In this document: positions 11,010-19,693 of the stretch, one piece after another
How the letters are laid out: each line of letters opens with the position of its first letter
Position numbering within the stretch: position 1 is the first letter of the stretch
DNA from: Haloquadratum walsbyi J07HQW1
GTDB taxonomy: Archaea > Halobacteriota > Halobacteria > Halobacteriales > Haloferacaceae
Reading direction: 5' to 3'
Assembly (NCBI GenBank): GCA_000415965.1
Contig: KE356560.1
Coordinates: 2,318,983-2,382,982 of the forward strand
DNA length: 64,000 bases
Notes under the pieces: generated by a model
Database searches by the model: none
What the model was told of the DNA's origin: nothing
What the model saw: the letters and a program-made list of their open reading frames with translations, nothing else
Made by a program: the position numbers and the translations under genes

Positions 11010-11530
11010 TCACGATTGATTCGTTCGCCAGTCTTCTTCCAGTAGCCCGTAGTGGTGCAAGTCGAGATACCTCCTCTCGTGAAAGACGTTGCTCCGAAGG
11101 ATGCCCTCGTAAACAAATCTGAGTTTCTCGACCAGCCCACGTGAAGGCTGATTGGAATCCAAGCATTCGAGCCGTGATTTCGTTAATCGGCAGGTAGTCG
11201 AATCCGTGTTCAACCACCAAACAGCACGCTTCAGTAACCTTGTTGTTGGGATTCCGGAGTGGAGCCACGTAGCAGGTGAGTTCAGCATTTCCTCAGTTCT
11301 CATCAATGTCTACGAGTCGAACTCGGTCCTCCGCTTCTTACTCACGGCAGATAGGGAGCGCTACTCCCGTATTCTGCTCCTCGAACCGATTTTTCCCTCT
11401 GTTTATTCGAGGCCCTGGCGCAGCAAATCGTTGCCATAGAGCCGAGTTGTTAATCATCTTGTGGGGGAAGTCAATGTCCTCCTCGATTGTGTAGGGTAAT
11501 GGACTCTCCCCGCAAATACACAGACCCGAG
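11010..11530 (-). pseudogene. broken RimJ/RimL-type GNAT acetyltransferase
   Basis: Pieces of one GNAT N-acetyltransferase lie in successive minus-strand frames. The N-terminus is YTIEEDIDFPHKMINNSALW near 11490-11430. The middle is RNPNNKVTEACCLVVEHGFD and YLPINEITARM near 11250-11170, matching the acetyl-CoA-binding region and following helix of RimJ-like enzymes. The C-terminus is SRGLVEKLRFVYEGILRSN, then ERRYLDLHHYGLLEEDW near 11130-11025. At least two frameshifts separate the parts. The intact family acetylates protein N-termini or small amines; this copy cannot make a whole enzyme. Confidence 0.7.
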
Positions 11531-11584
11531 TATACCCTACTACTTTCAATAACAGAGCAAATACATTTGGATGTACCCACCGAA

Positions 11585-11977
11585 ATGAGTACAACTGTCC
11601 CTTGTGAAGAACTCTCTCCAAGCCAACTCTACATCAGCGGGCACAAAATGCGGGAGGTTATGGAGTGGTTCGATTTCGATAATCCTACGTATGATCCGTT
11701 TCCCGTCTATATTCTTGGTGGAAACTTGACTCTCTTGGACGGACACACTCGTGCGTTCGTCGCATACCTCGGTGGTGTGGACACACTGCGAGTTCGAGAA
11801 TTGGACGGCTGCGATGTAGAAGAGCTGAATCTTGAGTTGTACCGAGAGTGTCTTGACTGGTGCCAAGATGAAGGAGTAACCGACCTTTCGGACTTCATAC
11901 GCCGAGTGGTAAGCCACACGACTTATAAAGAAAAATGGGTTGATAGATGCCACTCGTCGCCACATTATAATGACTGA
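11585..11977 (+). CDS. ParB-like domain hypothetical protein
   Basis: This 130-residue ORF has a ParB/sulfiredoxin-like fold signature: LYISGHKMREVMEWF, then FPVYILGGNLTLLDGHTRAF, where DGHTR resembles the conserved D-G-x-x-R/H segment of ParB N-terminal domains. A second half (LELYRECLDWCQDEGVTDLS...VVSHTTYKEKWVDRC) resembles small standalone proteins often placed beside acetyltransferases. ATG 11585 is preferred to a TTG at 11567. It is divergent from the broken GNAT gene immediately upstream. It appears intact although both flanks are decayed. The biochemical function is not known. Confidence 0.6.
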   Translation: MSTTVPCEELSPSQLYISGHKMREVMEWFDFDNPTYDPFPVYILGGNLTLLDGHTRAFVAYLGGVDTLRVRELDGCDVEELNLELYRECLDWCQDEGVTDLSDFIRRVVSHTTYKEKWVDRCHSSPHYND

Positions 11978-12397
11978 GGTGCAAGTACCGAATCTGTGTG
12001 GTGACCAGACTACTATATCCGTGGCTCCACCCGATTGTCATAGAATTAAATAGAGGACTTCTCCGAGAGACCTCCCGTATGGGAAACACCCCGTGAACCT
12101 TGCTCAATGATCAGCAGGATAGCACAACTGGGGGAGGGACACGACACTATTGAACAGCCCCTGCTCATTGAGTACCGTCTTCCAAACGTGTCACTGTTCG
12201 TCTGACACACCTTGCTGATAGTCATCTGCACATATGTTTGGTCGCCGCGTGGCTTGTCTCACTTCTGGTACATCCGAGCAGAGATACATAATACATCTCG
12301 TTATTTTGTGTGACGTGAGTAGGTTATGCGAACGGAGAAATACACTCAATGAGATGTGAGCATCATATCTTTATTTTGAGCATCATAATATATACAT
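11978..12397. other. gene-free stretch
   Basis: No convincing gene is seen. The last 50 bases (ATATCTTTATTTTGAGCATC, then ATAATATATACAT) are AT-rich and carry the probable promoter of the next small ORF. Confidence 0.4.
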
Positions 12398-12577
12398 ATG
12401 TCTGAGTGTGACATCTGTGGGAAACCCTATACCAACCAAGACGTGTTTTTCCCGTCTGACGTGAAGAAAATAACCGAGAAAGAAATTACAGAGAAGAATG
12501 TATGTATCAGTTGTTTATCAGAGATATATGACAAAGAGCCGATGACAATTGATGATATCCTAACGCCAAAATTATGA
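12398..12577 (+). CDS. small CxxC zinc-binding protein (59 residues)
   Basis: This short ORF runs from ATG 12398 to TGA 12575-12577. It has two CxxC pairs, C4-D-I-C7 and C36-I-S-C39, spaced as in a single zinc ribbon, and an acidic, Lys/Glu-rich middle with a compact C-terminal tail (MTIDDILTPKL). AT-rich TATA-like sequence sits just before the start. Haloarchaeal genomes hold many zinc-finger micro-proteins of this size, several of which affect growth or stress responses in Haloferax. No specific function can be assigned. I regard it as real because the cysteine pattern and amino-acid bias stand out in an otherwise decayed region. Confidence 0.6.
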   Translation: MSECDICGKPYTNQDVFFPSDVKKITEKEITEKNVCISCLSEIYDKEPMTIDDILTPKL

Positions 12578-12998
12578 TCACGATCACCGCCTGTCACGCA
12601 GAAACCGGAGTTGACTTTCCCTTCAATTCAATCGGTGTATGAAATATACACGAGTTCTCGGGTCTGACAGAGGGCGTGGACGGGCTCACTACCCTGATCT
12701 CATGTCTGATATTAGCAGTGTGTTATACCTGGAATTCAATCTATACACTGATGAGTGTGTCAAAAGATCTTGAGGAAAGTGGCGCGAGATATGAGCTTGA
12801 GCAGTTATGTGTGACGACGTCTCCCCAAGATCCATTTGATTATTCATCATTATTGATAATGTGCTTTGTGGTTTCACGTTTATCATACCAAGGGATGTCT
12901 CAGTAGTAAACAGTTAAGAGATTATTCTCATCAGCAAGCAGGATTGACTGGCAACTACTATTCAGCGTCGTCGCCACGGTGAGTTTTCATCACGCCAG
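12578..12998. other. gene-poor stretch
   Basis: A 76-codon plus-strand ORF (12676-12906) begins MDGLTTLISCLILAVCYTWN, which could be one hydrophobic segment, but composition and context do not support a gene. The right edge is the hairpin end of the following tnpB remnant. Confidence 0.3.
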
Positions 12999-13400
12999 TT
13001 TGACATCCTCCCCGGGCTAAAGTGCGAGGATCCCCGAGCGTTGAGATATTAAGCTTCGCAACCCGCGCCTATTCGCTCGGTGCGAAACGCCCCGGAGGTT
13101 TGGTTGAACAGGTAGGCTACTGACCGTGCCAAACGACCGTTACTCATATGCCCCGTTGGAGGATTCTGAGTTATCTTTCTGCGAATGTTCATCGCACGAT
13201 TCACAGACGTACAAGCCACGCTCCACACGGTTCGCGTCACGCTTCCAACCACAACACGAACACGTCTTGCTCGTATCCCGCTCGCTCTTTCGGTAAACGA
13301 GGATACCGTGCTCCTCAGCCTTGTACTCAAGCAACGTGGTGAAACGGTCGAACTCCCACCCGTGGAGTTTCTTATAGAAATTACGAGGCGAAAACTCACG
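12999..13400 (-). mobile_element. IS200/IS605-type tnpB remnant with right-end hairpin
   Basis: The minus strand encodes the C-terminal part of an IS1341-type TnpB/OrfB in two frames. NFYKKLHGWEFDRFTTLLEY is followed by KAEEHGILVYRKSERDTSKT and the zinc ribbon CSCCGWKRDANRVERGLYVC-ESC. These are the RuvC-III/zinc-finger end of the RNA-guided nuclease family. On the left the element ends at TTTGACATCCTCCCCGGGCT, then AAAGTGCGAGGATCC, the hairpin right end of such elements. The N-terminal two thirds is missing, so the copy is inactive. Confidence 0.75.
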
Positions 13401-13519
13401 GGTTTAGCCCTGTCTTTTACCCACAGGTGCTAATAGAAGGGTTAATCAACCAAGGTCGGTAGGGGCGTCGTTCACGCAGTTGGAAGCCAGAACTCGATGA
13501 AGATGGACAGCTGTGCGAC

Positions 13520-14260
13520 ATGGATGTTTCGGGATGGATTCAAACGAAGTTTCGATCAGCCGAGTTTGGAGACAAGCGCCTGACTGACCGACTAGTCCAA
13601 CTTGGGGGTGAACTCGGCATCGGCAGCTCGCCTGCCAAGTCCATCCGTGCTGCCTGCAGAGACTGAGCGTCCACAAAAGCTAGGTACCGTTTTTGCAATA
13701 ATGAGAGTGTGGATCCCAACAAGATTCTCTCTGCTCACAACCAGCAACAGTAATTAAGAGTGAGTCGGTCAGACGGACTCTTGATTATCTCCGATACCAC
13801 CGAACTCGTGTCGTGTTTCCGAGACATCCCTCCAAGGAGGGTCTCGGTGATATTGACAACTCTGAGATGGATCTCGAAGGTATCAAGCTTCACTCCACAA
13901 TCGGAATCAATCCACGGACCCATCGAATGACTGGGATCATCGATCAGCAACCGCTGATCGAAGACCACCAGGTCGATGAGAAGTACGATGCCAACAGCAG
14001 AGCAGAGCCGATTCAACTTGACAGTGAACATGAGAAGTGGAGCCGTAGCGTAGATTCAGTCGTGTTTTATGAGGAAGTCACCGGAGAGATGGAAAGTGCT
14101 GGCTTCATTATCCGAGCGAATCAAAACCGACGGATTTAGACTGATGATGATAAACCTGAAAAGTTTTTGACTGGATCAGCGACCTTGCTGAGCAAGGTCC
14201 CAAAACAATCGAGAATTGATCTTTTGACGCAGTTTCATCGAGACTTCTGTTATCTTGGGC
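13520..14260 (+). pseudogene. decayed IS4-type transposase
   Basis: Plus-strand frames together read as a Tn5/IS4-like transposase. MDVSGWIQTKFRSAEFGDKR-LTDRLVQLGGELG is followed by in-frame stops, the remnant ARYRFCNNESVDPNKILSAH, then DTTEL (first catalytic Asp region). A frame change follows, then LGDIDNSEMDLEGIKLHSTI-GINPRTHRMTGIIDQQ, and finally DKPEKF..DWISDLAEQGPK in another frame. Multiple stops and shifts make it non-functional. Inverted repeats could not be identified. Confidence 0.65.
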
Positions 14261-14391
14261 AGATACTGATGGAAATTTGACTGATTTCTTCTTCTTATGC
14301 CTGATTTGCTTGAACTTACGCTCTAGTATTGAGTTATGGGTAAGAAACAGCCCTGAAGCGGCGGGGTTTTACTCTTGTAACTTTCATAAAT

Positions 14392-14751
14392 TTACTTCTC
14401 TTGTTGATGATCGGAATCAATCAATTCAGGAGAACCCTTCTCGGCTGGTGGTTGGAATTCAATCGTATGATTAGTGTGGCGAGCGTGAGTTTTCGCCCAA
14501 CGGCGAGCTGGTCGTTTCTCAAGATATCTATCGCCGTCTGGGCACTGCTGACAATTGACGATCCATGGTGTTATGTCATCGGGAAAGTGACCGGTATGTC
14601 GTTCGTGATCAAGTGCGAACTGTTCGACAGCTCGATTTCCAGCGTATAATTCCTCAAGTTCGTAGTGAAGCGTCCACTCACGATTGCATCGTGAACATGT
14701 GACGGTTGGTGCATCACCGTCATGTTGGTCAACAGTCGAGTCTTTTTCCAT
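14392..14751 (-). CDS. zinc-finger-like conserved haloarchaeal protein
   Basis: This 119-residue acidic protein has two Cys pairs (C19-S-R-C22 near the start, and NCQQCPDG) and His-rich segments (DHERHTGHFPDD and THARHTNH), suggesting one or two zinc sites of CCHH type. The repeated pattern Cys pair...RxW/Rxxx...H(x2-3)H hints at an internal duplication. I chose the ATG at 14751 (MEKDST); a start eight codons upstream (MSPEKYSR) is possible. It stands alone, with decayed sequence on one side and 1 kb of empty sequence on the other. The function is unknown. Confidence 0.65.
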   Translation of the reverse strand: MEKDSTVDQHDGDAPTVTCSRCNREWTLHYELEELYAGNRAVEQFALDHERHTGHFPDDITPWIVNCQQCPDGDRYLEKRPARRWAKTHARHTNHTIEFQPPAEKGSPELIDSDHQQEK

Positions 14752-14775
14752 ACGTGAGTATTTCTCCGGACTCAC

Positions 14776-15757
14776 TTTTGTTCTTATCTTCGTTTGCTTC
14801 TTCGTTATCGAATAGACTGATAGAAATAGGAATAGGAGCGCTACATATCCATCTTAGGAAGTTATTCGGGAGAGTGCAACGAACGCAGTGTCTAACATCT
14901 GTCTGTAGATTACTGCGGAGATGATACTTGATCCATCCACATTAGTTCAATGCAAAAAATGAGGACATATGTTACTCACTGAATGGTGGAGTGAGATGAC
15001 CATGAGATATGAGTGATCACTATCGAAATCACACTCATATCTGTGAATATTATATGACTCTCGAAACCTGAGACATATTCGAAATAAGCTGTTCAGACAT
15101 GCTTAACTGTCGATAATACTTGCTGGGGATTTTCTTTCTTCAAATATGCAGCGGAACGCCCACACAGGTGTCCTAGGTGACATGAGTGTGGGTTCGAATA
15201 TAAATATTAGTTGTATTGCCACGACTCGTAAGACCTCTTTCTAGAATGGGGCAGGGATTGAGCCTGCGAGATATTGAGATAGGATCATTCAACATCTCGG
15301 ATACGGTTCGAATCACTATTTTCGCACCGATCAGACCAAGATTACCGTCGGTCGCGCAGGGCAGACATGTCCGGCGAGGATGGTACCCCAGCTCAGATTC
15401 CAGCAACGACGTGTGACATGGTTGATACGACCGAGGCAGCAATCAGTATACCGCAGCGGTAGTTCATACATGGATATTCGGAGATTCCGAGCCGCGAGCA
15501 ACTAGGGAGATGACTACAGTAGCCGCTGCCCAGAACTATGTCGCTGCAGGATTCCGTGATTCTCTTTACGCCTCCGCAGATCTGTTTAAGAGACCTGAGT
15601 GTATGGTCGATATCTTCCATCTGTGATATTTCTGGAGAACGATATTGTTGATTCTCTGAATAAACAATTATGCTGTGTGAACTATCTCAGGGCACGTCCC
15701 AGCCCCAAGCTTCAATATACACCTTATTCCTTTTCAGTCTAAAATCGCCTGTATTGA
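14776..15757. other. long gene-free stretch (about 1 kb)
   Basis: Short minus-strand ORFs at 15173-15442 and 15393-15620 partly overlap, and their compositions are mixed; they could be a decayed gene but I recognise nothing. GGGGCAGGGATTGAGCCTGC near 15246-15265 resembles a tRNA T-arm read on the minus strand, but no acceptor or anticodon arm could be placed around it. I see no repeat or IS end. Confidence 0.4.
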
Positions 15758-16552
15758 TTATATCACGTTGATAAGTTCGCGGACGCGATCCTCGTCAACC
15801 GGTGCAGTTGTTTCACCGTCGATTTTCAGATCAGTCCCAACGATAGCTCCATCTGCACGTTCGAGTATGTCTGCGATTGTCTCCCGAGTGACGCCGCTGC
15901 CAACAAAGACGGGAATATCGGTCTCAAGGTCGTCTCTGGCATCAACAACTGCATTGAGATGATCACGGTCAATCTCGCGTCCAGTCTCGACACCAGTTGC
16001 GATGATTCCATCAGCATGCCCTCGCTTGATACTATCTGTAACTGTCTCAGTGAGTGGGCGTTCAGCAACTGGTGCAGAGTGCTTTACACTGATATCTGCA
16101 AGAATCTCAACATCAGTGCGGAGATGCTCTCGCAGTCGAAGAGTCTCAGCAGCGTGTCCGGTCACAATTCCTTGGTCAGTCACACGAGTGCCGACATGGA
16201 CATTCACTCTGATAAATGACGCAGCCGTCGCAGCAGCAATCGATAACGCGGCTTTGGCATCATTGCGAAGTACATTCACGCCAACCGGCACATCGACCAC
16301 TCGCTGGATATCCTCAACGAGCGCACTCATTGTCGCGACTGTGTGCTTTGGAACATCATCGGCGTGGAACGGTGTGTTTCCAAAGTTTTCAACGAGTATT
16401 GCATCGACGCCACCAGCCACTAATCGCTTTGCATCCCGACGCATCGCGTCACGAATTGCTGATCTGTTGTCATTGAACCCGGGCGAACCGGGAAGTGCAT
16501 CCAGATGAACCATTCCGATAACCGGCTGAGTGAAATCAGTGATAGAACTCAT
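15758..16552 (-). CDS. btpA: BtpA/SgcQ family protein
   Basis: This 264-residue protein of TIM-barrel character belongs to the BtpA family: the N-terminal block IGMVHLDALPGSPGF, the strand ending GVDAILVENFGNTPF, and the C-terminal VFVGSGVTRETIADILERAD...IVGTDLKIDGETTAPVDEDRV are family hallmarks. In cyanobacteria BtpA is needed for stable photosystem I. In Archaea the role is unknown, although such barrels resemble nucleoside or sugar-phosphate processing enzymes. The length is normal and the gene intact. It is monocistronic here. Confidence 0.88.
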   Translation of the reverse strand: MSSITDFTQPVIGMVHLDALPGSPGFNDNRSAIRDAMRRDAKRLVAGGVDAILVENFGNTPFHADDVPKHTVATMSALVEDIQRVVDVPVGVNVLRNDAKAALSIAAATAASFIRVNVHVGTRVTDQGIVTGHAAETLRLREHLRTDVEILADISVKHSAPVAERPLTETVTDSIKRGHADGIIATGVETGREIDRDHLNAVVDARDDLETDIPVFVGSGVTRETIADILERADGAIVGTDLKIDGETTAPVDEDRVRELINVI

Positions 16553-16982
16553 TCATTGACGCTCCGTCAGAAAATGTGGGTTGCACACTGTTCATAATGG
16601 TTGTATCAATTATATTCTTCTTATGATACTCGACATGGGTAATATATTCTTGTCATACTCACTTTGAAATCATCTCGATTCCTGCTGTGAGCTAAAGCTG
16701 TCAATCAATTATTATTTTGTTTATGCTGTCGATCAACTGCACCCACATCTTAGCTGGGTTCAGGCGCTCACTCCCCGTTCTCAAGAAGCGAACCGCGTCA
16801 GCGGTGAGCAAGTAGGGTGGGGTAGCTCACACAGGTTTTATCCAGCAATTATCATCTCCTCAGCGAGAAGTTCAGTAGGGATGATCGAACTCCAAAGGTT
16901 ATTTTTGATCCTGAATGAGAATAGAGGAGGTATATCAGGTGACAGGAAATGTATCGATGGGGTCTGAATCTCACAATCTTCG
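16553..16982. other. intergenic region with an insertion-sequence-end-like hairpin
   Basis: No gene is seen. At about 16750-16835 a GC-rich segment (CTCAAGAAGCGAACCGCGTC, then AGCGGTGAGCAAGTAGGGTG, GGG) differs from its AT-rich surroundings and resembles terminal regions of haloarchaeal IS200/IS605 elements. It may be a solo element end. That identity is inference. Confidence 0.35.
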
Positions 16983-17615
16983 TCAGACAATCGCAAGTAG
17001 ATCCATGAATTGCCAACCCATATACAGTGCCACAATCCACACAACAATGGCTGAGATGCCGTTGAGATATTGCATCCACAGATTGGCATTTGTCGATTCG
17101 CCGAGTGCCCAGCCTGTCATAGCTAACCCAGTAAACCATCCCCACGATACGAGTAGGCACCCTGCAGTGAACACCCACCGACCCGGACTTGAGTACGCTA
17201 ATGCATTGGTTCCGATCACTCCAACGGTGTCTAAGATTGCATGCGGATTCAACAGCGAAACGGATGCAGTGAATCCAACTTGTTCACGAGCACTAAGAAA
17301 CTCTTCTGCGTGTGTATTTATCTCAACCGCGGGAGCGGTATAAATCGTCCAGCCAATATACACCAACATCACGAATCCAGCTCCAAACAAAGTGGTTTGT
17401 AACCACGCGAATTCAATTACGACAGCTGAAACGCCAAGCACCCCAAGCAAAATAAGCAGTGTATCAGCCAGTCCCGCAGTGAGTACAGTCGGGACCGCTC
17501 GACTGATATCAGGTTGAATTGCACCCTGCTGGAATACAAAAACGTTCTGAGGACCAAGTGCAAGAATAAGCCCAACAGCGAGCGCAACTCCATGTGTGAA
17601 TGCAGTGACAAACAT
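16983..17615 (-). CDS. LysE/ArgO family amino-acid exporter
   Basis: This membrane protein of 210 residues has about six hydrophobic segments. The first contains the family signature GVALAVGLILALGPQNVFVF, directly followed by QQGAIQPD; a later segment has SLLNPHAILDTVGVIG, also typical of LysE. The family exports lysine, arginine or related amino acids. I chose ATG 17615 because the protein then starts MFVTAFTHGV, as relatives do; a GTG at 17651 would add 12 residues. Downstream is a 430-base gap before btpA. The specific substrate cannot be told from the sequence. Confidence 0.88.
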   Translation of the reverse strand: MFVTAFTHGVALAVGLILALGPQNVFVFQQGAIQPDISRAVPTVLTAGLADTLLILLGVLGVSAVVIEFAWLQTTLFGAGFVMLVYIGWTIYTAPAVEINTHAEEFLSAREQVGFTASVSLLNPHAILDTVGVIGTNALAYSSPGRWVFTAGCLLVSWGWFTGLAMTGWALGESTNANLWMQYLNGISAIVVWIVALYMGWQFMDLLAIV

Positions 17616-17873
17616 AGCTATCGATTCACTGATCTGAAAGAACTCAAACACTCACCGCACTGATGTAGCTAAATACATGCATTCAGCGTTTTTTTGCTGT
17701 GAAGAAACGAGCAAGATGCGTGAACACGCCGGGATTGTCTCGCTGAATGAACAAAGTAATACAGGTATGTGATGTCAAATAAGTAGACACTGCCTTTGGA
17801 ATAATCTTCCGCCCACCGCACCCTGTCAGTGTCCAGCAAAGCCGGTATATCTGCTGAGCGCTCACAACCACAT

Positions 17874-18968
17874 ATGAGCATTCGAACGCTCAATCAGCGA
17901 AATCCAGATTCATTGCAGTTCCGCGTTGACCGCATTATTCCCTCGACAATGCCAGGGGGTGATAAGATGAAGACACTATACTGCACAGACAGTGAACGAA
18001 CACAAACACGAATTGCGATTACCAACCCATCATCAGAGGATGATTCATTCGAGTGCCAGCAAGGACAGTGGTATGAGTTCGATGAAATAACGCGGATTCA
18101 CAAAGTTCAGACAGCAGGGACCCCAGCATTTCGCATACCATCAGCTCACAAGCACTGTGAGTCCATTGAACCTCCAGCAATGAACGACCCATCTAACTCT
18201 AACTCTGAGGAATCTAGAACGAGTGAAATGTCAGTTCCGAAGCTTAGCGAACAGTCCGACCGCATTGGATTGATGATCACTGTTGTTCCAACGAGCGGTG
18301 AGCGAGCCATCTCTCCAGACGCTCCTGATGAGTATGAAATAACGGCAGTTTGTATTGACTCGTTCGATACATCGACAGACCCTCCGGTCTATCATCGAGC
18401 AGCCGCTGATAATCATGACGAGCGGATATTACTTGAACACGTTGTTGAGGACCTGAGACAGACAAACGCAGAAACAATCATCACCTGGAGTGATAGCTCC
18501 GACCCAATTGAGTTGCTCGCATCTCGGCATCAACAACTCAGAGATGGGGATATATTGTATCGAGAAAGCGATAATCTGTTTAGTGAATTTTATTATGCGG
18601 ATTTATCACGGCTTGGGGTTCGTCACGGATATACTGACAGTATCGAAATGGCGCAATCACTCGATGGTGATGTAGCGGCTGAGTATCCACGATTCGATAC
18701 AGACACAATTGAGAGCGACCCAACGGAGTGGCGATCGGAATGGGACCTGACAGAGACACCATTGACAGATCGAGCTGACACACGATTAATTAAACGAGAT
18801 TATCGAACGCTTCTCAAATCACACTTCGCTGGCGACAGCACTACTCCTGATGCGTTAGCAACGTGTCTCCAGTCATTTGTGAGTGCTCAACGAGAGCCCC
18901 TTCAGTTTATCAGTACCCACGATATCGCAACACATCTCGGTTGCCCGCGACTCACAACTGCAAGCTGA
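17874..18968 (+). CDS. OB-fold / 3'-5' exonuclease-like haloarchaeal protein
   Basis: This encodes 364 residues. The N-terminal 100 residues (MSIRTLNQRN...RVDRIIPSTM...RTQTRIAITNPSSEDDSFEC-QQGQWYEFDEITRIHKV) look like a nucleic-acid-binding OB fold. A Ser/Glu-rich linker follows, then a region (about 160-290) arranged like the RNase H-type exonuclease domain of family B DNA polymerases: EITAVCIDSF, LLEHVVEDLRQTNAETIITW and YYADLSRLGVRHGYTDSIEM. The acidic catalytic residues expected in the exonuclease motifs are not clearly kept, so it may bind rather than cut. ATG 17874 is preferred to GTG 17829. The family is inferred; the function is unknown. Confidence 0.6.
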   Translation: MSIRTLNQRNPDSLQFRVDRIIPSTMPGGDKMKTLYCTDSERTQTRIAITNPSSEDDSFECQQGQWYEFDEITRIHKVQTAGTPAFRIPSAHKHCESIEPPAMNDPSNSNSEESRTSEMSVPKLSEQSDRIGLMITVVPTSGERAISPDAPDEYEITAVCIDSFDTSTDPPVYHRAAADNHDERILLEHVVEDLRQTNAETIITWSDSSDPIELLASRHQQLRDGDILYRESDNLFSEFYYADLSRLGVRHGYTDSIEMAQSLDGDVAAEYPRFDTDTIESDPTEWRSEWDLTETPLTDRADTRLIKRDYRTLLKSHFAGDSTTPDALATCLQSFVSAQREPLQFISTHDIATHLGCPRLTTAS

Positions 18969-18984
18969 TTATAGAGGACAAAAA

Positions 18985-19023
18985 TAATACCCGCGTCTTC
19001 AGGCGCCGGAGGATGTCAATTCT
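18985..19023 (+). repeat. tnpB-type element right-end-like hairpin (plus orientation)
   Basis: AATACCCGCGTCTTCAGGCG, then CCGGAGGATGTCAA matches, in inverted orientation, the TTGACATCCTCC ends of the tnpB-derived elements in this window. It faces the left end of element copy A 50 bases away. Confidence 0.5.
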
Positions 19024-19073
19024 CATTGATCTCTCATCGAGAAAAATGATATCACTGTGCTGCAGGACTCAGT

Positions 19074-19658
19074 TTGACATCCTCCTCCGCGTAACCGCGG
19101 AGGAATCCTGAGCGTGAGCGGGAGTGTAAGCGGTAGATATTTCAGGTTTGCAGTTCCGCCAAACCCCGGCACGGTGAGAATCCGTGTGGGGTTCACGGAC
19201 TGTGGCGAGTCGGGTGGGACTGCTGGGAATGCCACATCTCAGCTTCCGCCCCCGGTACTCTTCTCCTCGGTCATGTTCGGACTCCCACAGTTGGTTTTTG
19301 CCTTGGGGAGTCCAGCAGACTTCAATGGACTCGGAATTAGTTTGTGTGGTGTTTGCAAGCAGTCGGGCACTGCATCTGCAATCTGCATCGACTCATGATA
19401 CTGAGAGGAACCGACTGTTCACCTGAGTGGTTCAGATTATTGTCTGATTGCTTGGGGCGGACAGACCGCCATCGTCGGACTGGCGGGAATCGCTCCGTTC
19501 TTAGCCTGATTCCTACCGATATGTAGAGTTGCCTGTCACTTTAACTGACGGATTGTCAAGTATTAAAATGGCTCTCGCAGCGTAGGCGTAGATCGACTCC
19601 GAGTTGTCGGATTCATCCTGCGGCTGAACCCGCAGGGATTCTCCTTGATTCTGTATAA
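19074..19658 (-). mobile_element. tnpB-derived short element, copy A
   Basis: This is one of three closely similar elements of about 600 bases (others at 31002 and 48716). The left end is TTGACATCCTCCTCCGCG and forms a hairpin with CGCGGAGGAATCC; the right end contains CATCCTGCGGCTGAACCCGC, then AGGGATTCTCC, and closes with TTGATTCTGTATAA. Between them long blocks are nearly identical among the copies (GGGGCGGACAGACCGCCATC, GACGGATTGTCAAGTATTAA). No intact ORF exists; read on the minus strand it resembles the 3' tail of an IS1341-type tnpB gene. It lies just beyond the 3' ends of the OB-fold gene and of the arylsulfotransferase-like gene. Confidence 0.75.
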
Positions 19659-19693
19659 CTGTTGATGTGATGTTACTCCCAGGGTTATGATAA

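Noticed and set aside
12676-12906. Single-membrane-segment ORF
   Set aside because: There is no promoter, no composition bias and no context to support it over chance.
15180-15265. Possible tRNA on the minus strand (T-arm-like GCAGGCTCAATCCCTGC)
   Set aside because: No acceptor stem, D arm or anticodon arm could be matched at the proper distances.
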